From Mycobacterium noviomagense (GTDB lineage Bacteria; Actinomycetota; Actinomycetes; Mycobacteriales; Mycobacteriaceae), in NCBI RefSeq assembly GCF_010731635.1, contig NZ_AP022583.1, positions 3,658,001 to 3,722,000 on the forward strand: a stretch of 64,000 nucleotides of DNA. Reading direction: 5' to 3'. The notes below the pieces were generated by a model. It searched no databases and was not told where the DNA came from. It was given only the letters and a program-made list of their open reading frames with translations. Shown one piece after another: positions 46,973 to 55,377 of the stretch (positions within the stretch are counted from its first letter, which is position 1; each line of letters opens with the position of its first letter). The translations under genes and the position numbers were made by a program.

Positions 46973-49768
46973 CTAAACGGGCGTGACCTGACCCCTAGCA
47001 TCATGCGCTAGCTCCCGCTTGCGATGTTGCCGGTTTCGTGAGCGGCGTAGCAGGTAGCGACGGAGTTCGTCCGCGCCCCACACCACGAACGGGAACGGCA
47101 ACAGCACCAGCAGATCGGGCGCTGGCAGCGCCTCGGTCCCCAACAGGGTCTGCAGTGGCGGGCCGTAGACGAGGATCGCGGCCAGCACGATTTCGGCGGC
47201 GATGCCGGCAAGCAGATACTTGTTGCTGAATATTCCTACCGACCGCAGTGAGGCGCGCTGAGTGCGCACAGCAAAGGCCGTGCCGATCTGCCCTGTGATC
47301 ATGCCGAGAAACGTCATGGTCGTCGCTTGCCGGTAAACGTGATACATCGGTGTACCGACATCGACCGGCACGCCGGGGTGCCAGCCCGCTTTGAGCAGAA
47401 CGTAGAAGTAGCCGCCCAACGACAATCCGGTGACTACCACACCAAGGAACAACCAGGCGCGCAGCAGCATTGGCATACGGATCACGCCTTCATTACGGGG
47501 CCGTGGTGGCCGCTGCATGATGCCGGGCTCGGCTGGTTCGCGGCTGAGCGATAGCGCCGGCAGGGTTTCGCTTCCGACGTCGAAGGCCAGAAGCTGGAGG
47601 ATCGTCAGCGGCAGGGGGATGGCACCGCCGCTGAGCGCAAACAACAGGAAAGGGACCACCTCCGGCACCGCGTGCGCAAATATGTAGACGATGAACTTGC
47701 GCACGTTGTCGTAGATGCGCCGACCGGCATGCACCGCGGTGACAATCGAGCCGAAGTCGTCGTCGGTAAGTACCATCGTCGCAGCTTCTCGGGCGACGTC
47801 GGTGCCCGAAAGTCCCATCGCCACACCGATATCGGCGCGTCGCAGCGCGGGGGCGTCGTTGACACCATCGCCGGTCATTGCGACCACATGGCCTTCGCCG
47901 CGCAGCGCCTCGGCGATGTGCAGCTTGGCCTCCGGTGAGGCGCGGGCGAAGATCACCTCTGGCTGATCGCGGATCAGCGCGGCCAGTTGGTTCTCGTCGA
48001 GTTGTTCGAATTGTTCGGCGGTGACGACGGTGGGGTGCGGGCCCGTGATGCCGATCCTTTCCGCGATGGCGGCCGCGGTCAAGGGGTGATCGCCGGTGAT
48101 CACGATAATCCGGATGCCTGCGGTATGGCATTGCGCCACGGCGTCTACGATGCCCGGCCTAGGGGGATCCAGCATGGCGATCAAACCGGTAAGGCACAGA
48201 TCCTGTTCAGCAGTGCCTCGGCGGTGCGGCACCCGCTGCTTCGCTGGCAGCTGACGCTGCGCGAAACCGAGAACCCGTAATCCCTCGGCCGCGAAGGAGT
48301 TGACCGCGTCTTCGATACGGCTTCGTTGGAGCTCGTCGAGCGGCTGCGGCTTTCCATCGCTGTCGAGTATGTGGCTGCATCGCGGCAAAAGCGCCTCCGG
48401 CGCACCTTTGGTATGCACGACCGGTGGCCCGGCATCCAAACGGTCAATGGTCGACATCAATTTCACTTCGGGGTCGAAGTGAAATTGCCAGCGCCGGTGC
48501 GCTTCTCGGACCGCGACATCGCTCACGGCGCCGAGACTGCGGGCCGCCGAGAGCACCGCGACCTCGGTAGGATCGCCGACCGGGCCGTTTTCGTCGTCGA
48601 TTCGAGCGTTGTTACAGCTCGCTGCGATAAGACCGAGCGACTCAAGTGTGGGCGACGACCGAGTGTCTACCTGGCGCTCATGGGTGTCGAGCTCGATTCG
48701 GCCGGCGGCCGTCCATACCGCCACGGGGGTCATGCGGTTTTGGGTGAGGGTTCCAGTCTTGTCGGTGCAGATCACATCAGTCGAGCCCAGCGTCTCCACC
48801 GCGGAAAGACGTTTCACCAATGCACCGCGATTCGCCAACTCCCGCACCGCCACCGCTAACGCCAGGGTGATCACCGGCAGCAATCCCTCGGGCACCATGC
48901 CGGCCAGCAGGCCGGCGGCGAACACCAACGAGTTGACCACAGTCAGGTGGGCCGCAAGCGTGGCCACGGGGATAAACGACAAGCTGAGCATCACTGATAC
49001 CGCCGCGATCAGCCATGCTGCCCGCCTGACTTGACGCTCCAGCGGGCTGGGATCGCTTTTGACACGCTCGGACAGGGCCGCGATCCGGCCGATCTCGGTC
49101 GCCATGCCCGTGGCAAATGCGACCCCACGGGCCTGACCCCCTGTGCAGCTGGTCCCGCTGAACACCAACTCGTGTGCGCTCATCAGTGGAACATTCACGT
49201 CCAGTAGTGCCGCCGAGCGCAGTGTGGGTACCGATTCGCCGGTCAGCGCAGACATATCCACCTCGATCGCGCCGGTTAGCAACCGGGTGTCGGCGGCAAT
49301 CCGATCGCCCTCCTCAATCACCACGATGTCGCCAGGAACCAGTTGCGTCGCGTCGATTTCGACGATGGCACCGTTGCGGACCACCTTCGCCCGTTGCGGA
49401 AGGTATTTGGCGAGCGCCTCCACCGCCCGCTCGGCCTGCACTTCCTGTACGAAGGAGAAGGCGGCGTTCAGCATGATGATCAACACCACAGCGGCTGCCA
49501 CCACATGAGAGCCCACGACCAGCAGCAGTCCGGCGGCCACCCACAGCAGTAAGGCCAGCGGATGGGTCAGCTGACGCACCAACGCCTGCGGCCATTCGCG
49601 GCCGCGCCGTCGCTGCAACTCGTTCGGCCCGAACTGCAACAGGCGTCGCTTGGCCTCGGTTTCAGATAGCCCTTCGGGCGTGCTGTGCAGGTCACGCAGC
49701 AGGAGATCCGCGGTCTCTTCCGGATCAAGCGTCGACGGGGAAACCCACTCGTGGTGTTGGCTTCGCAC
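46973..49768 (-). CDS. ctpF: P-type cation-transporting ATPase, CtpF-like (P2-type)
   Basis: The protein has 931 aa from the GTG at 49768. It has the N-terminal cation ATPase domain (ETEAKRRLLQFGPNEL), the actuator loop LTGESVPT, the phosphorylation site CTDKTGTLTQN and the hinge [22 protein letters not shown], with about 10 membrane helices. The arrangement is of P2A calcium-pump type, as in M. tuberculosis CtpF (Rv1997), a DosR regulon member. The intergenic gap with the next ATPase contains a box-like core (49826-49839). Confidence 0.9.
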   Translation of the reverse strand: MRSQHHEWVSPSTLDPEETADLLLRDLHSTPEGLSETEAKRRLLQFGPNELQRRRGREWPQALVRQLTHPLALLLWVAAGLLLVVGSHVVAAAVVLIIMLNAAFSFVQEVQAERAVEALAKYLPQRAKVVRNGAIVEIDATQLVPGDIVVIEEGDRIAADTRLLTGAIEVDMSALTGESVPTLRSAALLDVNVPLMSAHELVFSGTSCTGGQARGVAFATGMATEIGRIAALSERVKSDPSPLERQVRRAAWLIAAVSVMLSLSFIPVATLAAHLTVVNSLVFAAGLLAGMVPEGLLPVITLALAVAVRELANRGALVKRLSAVETLGSTDVICTDKTGTLTQNRMTPVAVWTAAGRIELDTHERQVDTRSSPTLESLGLIAASCNNARIDDENGPVGDPTEVAVLSAARSLGAVSDVAVREAHRRWQFHFDPEVKLMSTIDRLDAGPPVVHTKGAPEALLPRCSHILDSDGKPQPLDELQRSRIEDAVNSFAAEGLRVLGFAQRQLPAKQRVPHRRGTAEQDLCLTGLIAMLDPPRPGIVDAVAQCHTAGIRIIVITGDHPLTAAAIAERIGITGPHPTVVTAEQFEQLDENQLAALIRDQPEVIFARASPEAKLHIAEALRGEGHVVAMTGDGVNDAPALRRADIGVAMGLSGTDVAREAATMVLTDDDFGSIVTAVHAGRRIYDNVRKFIVYIFAHAVPEVVPFLLFALSGGAIPLPLTILQLLAFDVGSETLPALSLSREPAEPGIMQRPPRPRNEGVIRMPMLLRAWLFLGVVVTGLSLGGYFYVLLKAGWHPGVPVDVGTPMYHVYRQATTMTFLGMITGQIGTAFAVRTQRASLRSVGIFSNKYLLAGIAAEIVLAAILVYGPPLQTLLGTEALPAPDLLVLLPFPFVVWGADELRRYLLRRSRNRQHRKRELAHDARGQVTPV

Positions 49769-49822
49769 CTGGCCATCCTGGCAACCGCGCAGCCCGTCAG
49801 CCAGAGGCCGATGCCAGCGTCT

Positions 49823-49842
49823 CGAGTGACTTTCGGCCTTAC
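49823..49842. promoter_or_regulatory. Candidate DosR-type box between ctpF and the CtpE-like gene
   Basis: GTGACTTTCGGCCT (49826-49839) matches 9-10 of 14 core positions. No convincing partner lies 22 bp away. It is about 60 bp upstream of the ctpF start. Confidence 0.4.
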
Positions 49843-49885
49843 GAATGAACAGATTCGCGGGACGTGATCGATAGGGTTGTCATTC

Positions 49886-52297
49886 ATGTCGACGTCGCTC
49901 GTCGCCGGCCTCACCGACGCTGAAGTGGCCCGTCGGGTCGCCGACGGCAAGATCAACGACGTCCCCGGCCGCGCGACGCGCACCGTGGCCGACATCGTGC
50001 GCGGCAACGTCTTCACCCGAATCAACGCGATCCTCGGCGTGCTGTTAGCCATCGTGCTGGCGACGGGCTCGCTCATAAACGGCTTGTTTGGTTTTTTGAT
50101 CATCGCCAACAGCGTCGTCGGCATGGTGCAGGAATTACGTGCCAAGCAGACGCTGGACAAACTCGCGATCGTCGGGCAGGCCAAGCCGCAGGTGCGCCGT
50201 GCAGGCCAGACACGTGAACTGTTGCCGAATGAAGTGGTGCTCGACGACATCATCGAGTTGGGGCCTGGCGATCAGATTGTGGTCGACGGCGTGGTGGTCG
50301 AGGAATCCGGTCTGGAAGTCGACGAGTCCATGCTCACTGGCGAGGCAGACCCGATTTTGAAAGACGTCGGCGACGCGGTGATGTCTGGCGGTTTCGTCGT
50401 TGCCGGAGTTGGTGCCTATCGAGCTACGAAGGTCGGGCGCGACGCCTACGCGGCCCGGCTGACCGAGGAGGCCAGTAAATTCACCCTCGTCCACTCGGAA
50501 TTGCGCACCGGGATCAACAAGATCCTCCAATTCATTACCTATCTACTGGTTCCCGCTGGGTTGTTGATCATCTACACCCAGCTCTTCACTACCCGGGTCG
50601 GCTGGCGGGAATCGGTGCTGCGCATGGTGGGGGCGTTGGTGCCGATGGTTCCTGAAGGTCTAGTGCTGATGACGTCGATCGCGTTCGCGGTGGGCGTGGT
50701 TCGTCTCGGCCGGCGCCGGTGCCTGGTACAGGAGCTGCCTGCGATCGAGGGCCTTGCCCGCGTCAACGTGGTGTGCGCCGACAAGACCGGCACGTTGACC
50801 GAGAACCGGATGCAGGTAGCCGATTTACAGCGGCTGGACACCGCACCAGGCGTCGGCACGATCATCGATGCGCTGGCATCAATGGCCGCCGGCGACCCCC
50901 GACCCAACGCCAGCATTGAGGCGATCGCCGAGGCCTACCGCAATCCGCCGGGTTGGACGGTCACGGCGACCGCCCCGTTCAAGTCCGCCACGAAATGGAG
51001 CGGGGTGTCCTATCGCGACCACGGCAACTGGGTTCTGGGCGCGCCCGACGTGCTGTTGGACCCGTCGTCAGCGGTCGCCGAGCGGGCCGACGAAGCCGGA
51101 TCGCGCGGGCTTCGGGTGCTGCTGCTGGGCTGCACCGACCTGCCGGTCGACCATCCCGACGCGCCCGGCCGCGTCGTGCCGGCCGCTTTACTCATGCTGG
51201 AACAGCGCGTTCGACCCGACGCGCGGGCGACATTGGATTACTTTGCGCGACAAAATGTCTCGGTTAAGGTCATCTCGGGTGACAACGCCATATCGGTCGG
51301 GGCAGTGGCTTCAGCGCTGGGACTTTCCGGGCAGACGCTGGACGCGCGCAAGTTGCCCAGCGATGCCGATGAACTGGCCGACACCCTCGAGCAGTACTCC
51401 ACCTTCGGCCGGGTGCGCCCCGACCAGAAGCGTGCGATAGTGCACGCCTTGCAATCCCGCGGCAACACCGTCGCGATGACCGGTGACGGCGTCAACGACG
51501 TGCTGGCCCTCAAAGACGCGGACATCGGCGTCGCGATGGGAGCGGGAAGCCCGGCGTCACGCGCGGTCGCCCAGATTGTGCTGCTGGACAACAAGTTCGC
51601 CACACTGCCCTATGTCGTCGGCGAAGGGCGCCGCGTGATCGGCAACATCGAACGCGTTTCCAACCTGTTCCTGACCAAGACCGTGTACTCGGTACTATTG
51701 GCGCTGCTGATTGGCATTGGCGGTCTGGGCGCCAGAGCCTTCGGGATTAACGTGTTGGCGTTTCCGTTTCAGCCGATCCAAGTGACCACCGCCGCCTGGT
51801 TCACGATCGGGGCCCCTGCGTTCATCCTGTCGCTTGCGCCGAACAATGAGCGCGCACAGCCCGGTTTCGTGCGCCGCGTGGTAACGGCCGCCGTGCCCAA
51901 CGGTGCAGTCGCCGGTGTCGCTACCTTCGTGTGTTATCTGTTGGCTTTTCGAGGGGCGGCCGCGACTCCGGTGCAGCAGATGCAGGCATCGACGTCGGCG
52001 CTGATCACCCTGCTGGTGATCGCGGTGTGGGTACTGGCGGTGGTGGCCCGGCCCTACACCTGGTGGCGGGCGCTGCTAGTTGCCCTCTCCGGCGCCGCGT
52101 ACGTAGTGATTTTCAGCATTCCCTTGGCCCGCGAACAGTTCATGCTGGATCCGTCAAACATCGCGTTGACCGCCATTGCGCTGGGGATCGGCGTGCTTGG
52201 CGCCGCGGTTGTCGAAGCACTGTGGTGGTGGCAGGGTTCAGCGAGTGGAGCCCACCCACGCTTGTGGCGTCGGCCCGAAGATTGCCCGTCTTGCTGA
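49886..52297 (+). CDS. ctpE: P-type ATPase, CtpE-like (HAD-IC family)
   Basis: The protein has 803 aa from the ATG at 49886. The actuator loop is MLTGEADP in place of TGES, and the phosphorylation site is [15 protein letters not shown]; the hinge is [22 protein letters not shown]. The set matches mycobacterial CtpE (Rv0908), reported as a calcium-uptake ATPase. Its distance from DosR boxes makes regulation uncertain. It faces ctpF head to head and the AhpD-like gene tail to tail. Confidence 0.85.
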   Translation: MSTSLVAGLTDAEVARRVADGKINDVPGRATRTVADIVRGNVFTRINAILGVLLAIVLATGSLINGLFGFLIIANSVVGMVQELRAKQTLDKLAIVGQAKPQVRRAGQTRELLPNEVVLDDIIELGPGDQIVVDGVVVEESGLEVDESMLTGEADPILKDVGDAVMSGGFVVAGVGAYRATKVGRDAYAARLTEEASKFTLVHSELRTGINKILQFITYLLVPAGLLIIYTQLFTTRVGWRESVLRMVGALVPMVPEGLVLMTSIAFAVGVVRLGRRRCLVQELPAIEGLARVNVVCADKTGTLTENRMQVADLQRLDTAPGVGTIIDALASMAAGDPRPNASIEAIAEAYRNPPGWTVTATAPFKSATKWSGVSYRDHGNWVLGAPDVLLDPSSAVAERADEAGSRGLRVLLLGCTDLPVDHPDAPGRVVPAALLMLEQRVRPDARATLDYFARQNVSVKVISGDNAISVGAVASALGLSGQTLDARKLPSDADELADTLEQYSTFGRVRPDQKRAIVHALQSRGNTVAMTGDGVNDVLALKDADIGVAMGAGSPASRAVAQIVLLDNKFATLPYVVGEGRRVIGNIERVSNLFLTKTVYSVLLALLIGIGGLGARAFGINVLAFPFQPIQVTTAAWFTIGAPAFILSLAPNNERAQPGFVRRVVTAAVPNGAVAGVATFVCYLLAFRGAAATPVQQMQASTSALITLLVIAVWVLAVVARPYTWWRALLVALSGAAYVVIFSIPLAREQFMLDPSNIALTAIALGIGVLGAAVVEALWWWQGSASGAHPRLWRRPEDCPSC

Positions 52298-52303
52298 AGG
52301 TGC

Positions 52304-52678
52304 TCATTCAGGTGAGCGCGGTCCCTTCTCCGCGTCGGCGAATTCGCAGAACGCGTCGTAGGCGCGGGCGCCGTAAATGGTGGCCGGGCCACCGTGCATG
52401 AGAAACGTGACACCGATGGCTTCGGCCGCTTCTTCCTTGGATGCTCCGGCGCGTGCCGCCCCTTGGGCGTGTGAGGCGATGCAGCCGTCGCAGCCGGCCA
52501 CGACACCGATGGCCATCGCGATGAGTTCTTTGGTTTTCCTGTCCAAGGCTCCCGGAGTCAGCGCGCCGTTGCTCATCTCGGCGAAGCCCTTGTAGACGTC
52601 AGGGATCATTTTGCGCAGTGCGCGGTGTTGGGGATGGAGGTCGTTGAGTACGTCGTGGTAACGGGTGTGCTCGCTCAT
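52304..52678 (-). CDS. AhpD-like / carboxymuconolactone decarboxylase-family protein
   Basis: The protein has 124 aa from the ATG at 52678 (MSEHTRYHDVLNDLHPQ). The redox motif is C63-x-x-C66 with H70 (CDGCIASH), which is the AhpD-type peroxidase/disulfide reductase site. It is therefore not a PcaC, although the Pfam family is shared. A CsoR-type operator lies 16 bp before its ATG, so it belongs with the small regulon to its right. Likely an alkylhydroperoxide or thiol redox enzyme. Confidence 0.85.
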   Translation of the reverse strand: MSEHTRYHDVLNDLHPQHRALRKMIPDVYKGFAEMSNGALTPGALDRKTKELIAMAIGVVAGCDGCIASHAQGAARAGASKEEAAEAIGVTFLMHGGPATIYGARAYDAFCEFADAEKGPRSPE

Positions 52679-52693
52679 GACCAGTACAATACT

Positions 52694-53073
<380 letters not shown>

Positions 53074-53128
53074 ATGCCTGGTGCGGGATCGCAGTCGACG
53101 GGTGTTCGGAACTGAAAAAGGAGAAGCA

Positions 53129-53542
53129 ATGCAAACACGACTAGCCACCACGCTGCACACCTCGTTCGAGGAGGCGGTCGAGCAAACCACTAAAGCTCTG
53201 GCCGATCAGGGTTTCGGCGTGCTGACCACGATCGACGTCAAAGCCACGCTGAAACAGAAGCTCGGGAAGGATATGGAGAACTACCTGATCCTCGGCGCCT
53301 GCAATCCGGCGCTCGCGCATCGCGCGCTGGATCTCGATCGCCAGATCGGACAGTTGTTGCCGTGCAACGTAGTGGTGCGAACCGATGCCGCCGATGCGGG
53401 CGACACTGTCCTGGTCGAGGCGATGGACCCGCAGATTATGGTCCGGGTGGCTGACCAGCCCGGGCTTCAGGACATTGCGGACCAAGCCGCGGGCAAACTG
53501 CAGGCCGCGATCAACGCGCTGAGTGAAAAAACGAAGGTATAG
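53129..53542 (+). CDS. DUF302-domain protein
   Basis: The protein has 137 aa from the ATG at 53129, with AAGGAG upstream. FEEAVEQTTKALADQGFGVLTTIDVKATLKQKLGKDMENYLILGACNP is the DUF302 core and LLPCNVVVRTDAADAGDTVLVEAMDP completes it. The function of DUF302 is unsettled; such genes often sit beside sulfur or redox genes. It follows the repressor gene by 55 bp and likely shares its promoter. Confidence 0.88.
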   Translation: MQTRLATTLHTSFEEAVEQTTKALADQGFGVLTTIDVKATLKQKLGKDMENYLILGACNPALAHRALDLDRQIGQLLPCNVVVRTDAADAGDTVLVEAMDPQIMVRVADQPGLQDIADQAAGKLQAAINALSEKTKV

Positions 53543-53975
53543 CGAGTCCAGGCTTCAGACCGCAGTCGACGATGAGCTGTACGGCTGAGGCGACGCAGGT
53601 CTTCGGGGGGACTCCAGGAGGCGAGCGGATAAGCCATTGAGCGCCGCGGCACGGGCACCGAATGCGAGTCTTGACGACTAGTCAAAGTTGCTGGGCCACT
53701 TGAGTTATGACCTGTCCTGAAAGCCGCCGAACCAAGCGGCGCGCGGGCGCTTATGTCAGTTTTTGCGCCCGCGATAGCTCAGGCGATATCGGCACGTTCG
53801 CCGGGCTACCGATGTGGCGCCGCGATCAGTAAGATACCCCTGGGGGTACGTAGGGCCGCATTAGAGGAGCCTACGCCCATTGAGGAGGTGGCGGTGACCG
53901 CAACGTGGGACAGCCTTCGCCAAAGCCGTTTACTGACGTTCCGCATGCAACCGAAACCAGGAGAGGGAAGTAATC
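53543..53975. other. 433-bp intergenic region
   Basis: No convincing gene is seen here. A reading frame at 53753-54085 is antisense in composition and overlaps the DUF302 remnant. The region holds a 15-bp palindrome TTGAC-GACTA-GTCAA (53671-53685), a GC-rich stem (GCCGC/GCGGC near 53719-53738) and the third CsoR-type operator (53835-53848). It may be what remains after deletion of a larger gene. Confidence 0.6.
53835..53848. promoter_or_regulatory. CsoR-type operator, copy 3
   Basis: TACCCC-TG-GGGGTA is a perfect inverted repeat 128 bp before the DUF302 remnant (53976) and 319 bp before the DsbA-like gene. It extends the regulon of the repressor at 52801. Confidence 0.72.
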
Positions 53976-54170
53976 ATGGTCATCGCTACAAGTGCGTCCA
54001 CCCGCACAACCGGCTTCGGCAAAGTTGTCGAAAGAACGCGGGAAGTGTTGACGAGCAACCGTTTCGGAGCCCCGAGCCAAGTTGACGTGCAAGCGACCCT
54101 CAAAGAGAAGCCGGGGGAGTCGATGGAACCGCAGGCCGCGATGGGCACACTTGCCGAGGGACTGCGATGA
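53976..54170 (+). CDS. Truncated DUF302 paralogue (64 aa)
   Basis: The product aligns with the first half of the DUF302 protein at 53129: VVERTREVLTSNRFGAPSQVDVQATLKEKPGESMEP corresponds to AVEQTTKALADQGFGVLTTIDVKATLKQKLGKDMEN. The second half, with the NPALAHRALDLD region, is absent. It has GGAGAGGGAAG upstream and its stop overlaps the ATG of the next gene. It is either a decaying copy kept as a translational leader for the next gene, or a minimal protein. Confidence 0.6.
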   Translation: MVIATSASTRTTGFGKVVERTREVLTSNRFGAPSQVDVQATLKEKPGESMEPQAAMGTLAEGLR

Positions 54171-54781
54171 CGTCGATCGATCTCTACGTCGATCCGATAT
54201 GCCCATTTGCCTGGGTGACATCGCGCTGGTTGCTGGATGCGGCCCGCGTCACCGGGCGCAGTGTCGCACTGCGTCAGATGAGCCTGGCGGTGCTCAACGA
54301 CGGTCGCGACGTAGCGCCGGCCCAGCGTGCCAAACTCGAGTGGTCCCGTCGTGTGGGCCGAGTTTGCGCGGCCGCGACCGACGAAGGGGGTGCCAGCGCA
54401 TTCGGCAAGCTCTACGAAGCGTTGGGTGCACCCATTCACCACGGGGATGGGGACTGGGCTGACGCCGTGGTCAAGGAGGCGCTGACGGCGTCGGGCCGCA
54501 GTCCGGCGCTGGTCGGAGCGCTCGATGACCCGACGTGGGATGACGCTGTGAAAGCGGCTCATCAACGCAGTCAGGATGCGCTTGGCGGCAGTGGCGGTAG
54601 TCCGATCATGGCAGTCGAGGGCAGGGGATTTTTCGGGCCGGTGCTAACGGCGCTTCCCGCTCGAGACGACGGGATGGCGCTGCTCGATGCCGTGGTGACT
54701 GTGGCGTCGGCGCCCGAATTCGCCGCCTTGCAACGCCCCCACAAGGGGCCACCGTCGACGGCTGGTGCGCAGCCTCGCTGA
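54167..54781 (+). CDS. DsbA-fold thioredoxin-like protein related to mycothiol-dependent nitroreductase Rv2466c
   Basis: The protein has 204 aa. DLYVDPICPFAWVTSRWLLDAARV matches the active-site region of Rv2466c (CPWC type), but the motif is C12-P-F-A15, so the second Cys is missing and only the attacking Cys remains. MSLAVLNDGRD, SPIMAVEGRGFFGPVLTALP and the helical insert are all as in that family. It may form a mixed disulfide with mycothiol (monothiol mechanism) and reduce or conjugate thiol stress products. It overlaps the DUF302 remnant by ATGA and is preceded by a CsoR-type operator. Confidence 0.82.
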   Translation: MTSIDLYVDPICPFAWVTSRWLLDAARVTGRSVALRQMSLAVLNDGRDVAPAQRAKLEWSRRVGRVCAAATDEGGASAFGKLYEALGAPIHHGDGDWADAVVKEALTASGRSPALVGALDDPTWDDAVKAAHQRSQDALGGSGGSPIMAVEGRGFFGPVLTALPARDDGMALLDAVVTVASAPEFAALQRPHKGPPSTAGAQPR

Positions 54782-54825
54782 TGTGTCGTGGCGTGCGATG
54801 CCGGACTGCGGCCTAAGAAGCCCAA

Positions 54826-54848
54826 TTGCAACTTGCAACTTGCAACTT
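54826..54848. repeat. Three tandem 7-bp repeats upstream of mmpS
   Basis: TTGCAAC is repeated three times in a row (54826-54846) and followed by TT. Each unit contains the palindrome TTGCAA, so two or three helical-turn-spaced half-sites are created. It lies in the 164-bp gap between the DsbA-like gene and the mmpS gene and could be an operator for the exporter pair. Confidence 0.7.
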
Positions 54849-54945
54849 CTAGCGGGTTAGGCCGAACGGCCCTTTTGTCCGCAGCGGTAGGGGTCTGAAA
54901 CTAGTAAGCGACTGGGGCCGGGGCGTCAGCGAAGGGATACGTTCA

Positions 54946-55377
54946 ATGCCCGGATCTTTCAAGCGAGCTTGGGTACCGCTGGTCGTTATCGTGGCGGTTG
55001 TCCTCGGTGGTGTCGCCGTCGTGCGACTCCGCGGTGTTTTCGGCTCAGACAAAATTTTTTCGGCGACCGAAAGCAGCGCCCAGCCGCTTGTGCCGTCTCA
55101 TGTCAAGCGGCTGACGTACGAGGTGTACGGGCCCAGCGAAACAACCGGCACCGTGACCTACTTGAACAAAAATGCCCAGCCGGAGCAGGCGAACTTCACT
55201 GGCCTGCCCTGGATTTACGCGCTGACGACGACGGTGCCGGCGGTGATGGCCAACGTGGTCGCCCAGGGCAACAGCGACAACATCGGGTGCCGCATCACGG
55301 TCGATGGTGAGGTCAAAGAAGAGCAATCGTCGGCCGGACACCACGCCCAAACTTCCTGCCTGGTGAAAGCCGCATGA
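54946..55377 (+). CDS. MmpS-family transport accessory protein
   Basis: The protein has 143 aa. A single membrane helix (residues 9-27) precedes the periplasmic domain with VKRLTYEVYGPSETTGTVTYLN and SDNIGCRITVDGEVKEEQ, as in the MmpS4/MmpS5 family. It is needed for the companion MmpL, with which it overlaps by ATGA. The cargo could be a siderophore, lipid or drug. Confidence 0.92.
   Translation: MPGSFKRAWVPLVVIVAVVLGGVAVVRLRGVFGSDKIFSATESSAQPLVPSHVKRLTYEVYGPSETTGTVTYLNKNAQPEQANFTGLPWIYALTTTVPAVMANVVAQGNSDNIGCRITVDGEVKEEQSSAGHHAQTSCLVKAA

Noticed and set aside
52304..52678. Carboxymuconolactone decarboxylase-family gene as the missing pcaC
   Set aside because: It has the CxxC and His of AhpD-type redox enzymes, lies over 30 kb from pca and has a CsoR-type operator.
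53753..54085. Possible gene in the 433-bp gap, also with a good ribosome-binding site before an internal GTG near 53893
   Set aside because: The product has no recognisable motif, overlaps the DUF302 copy in another frame, and its composition looks like a non-coding reading of that region.
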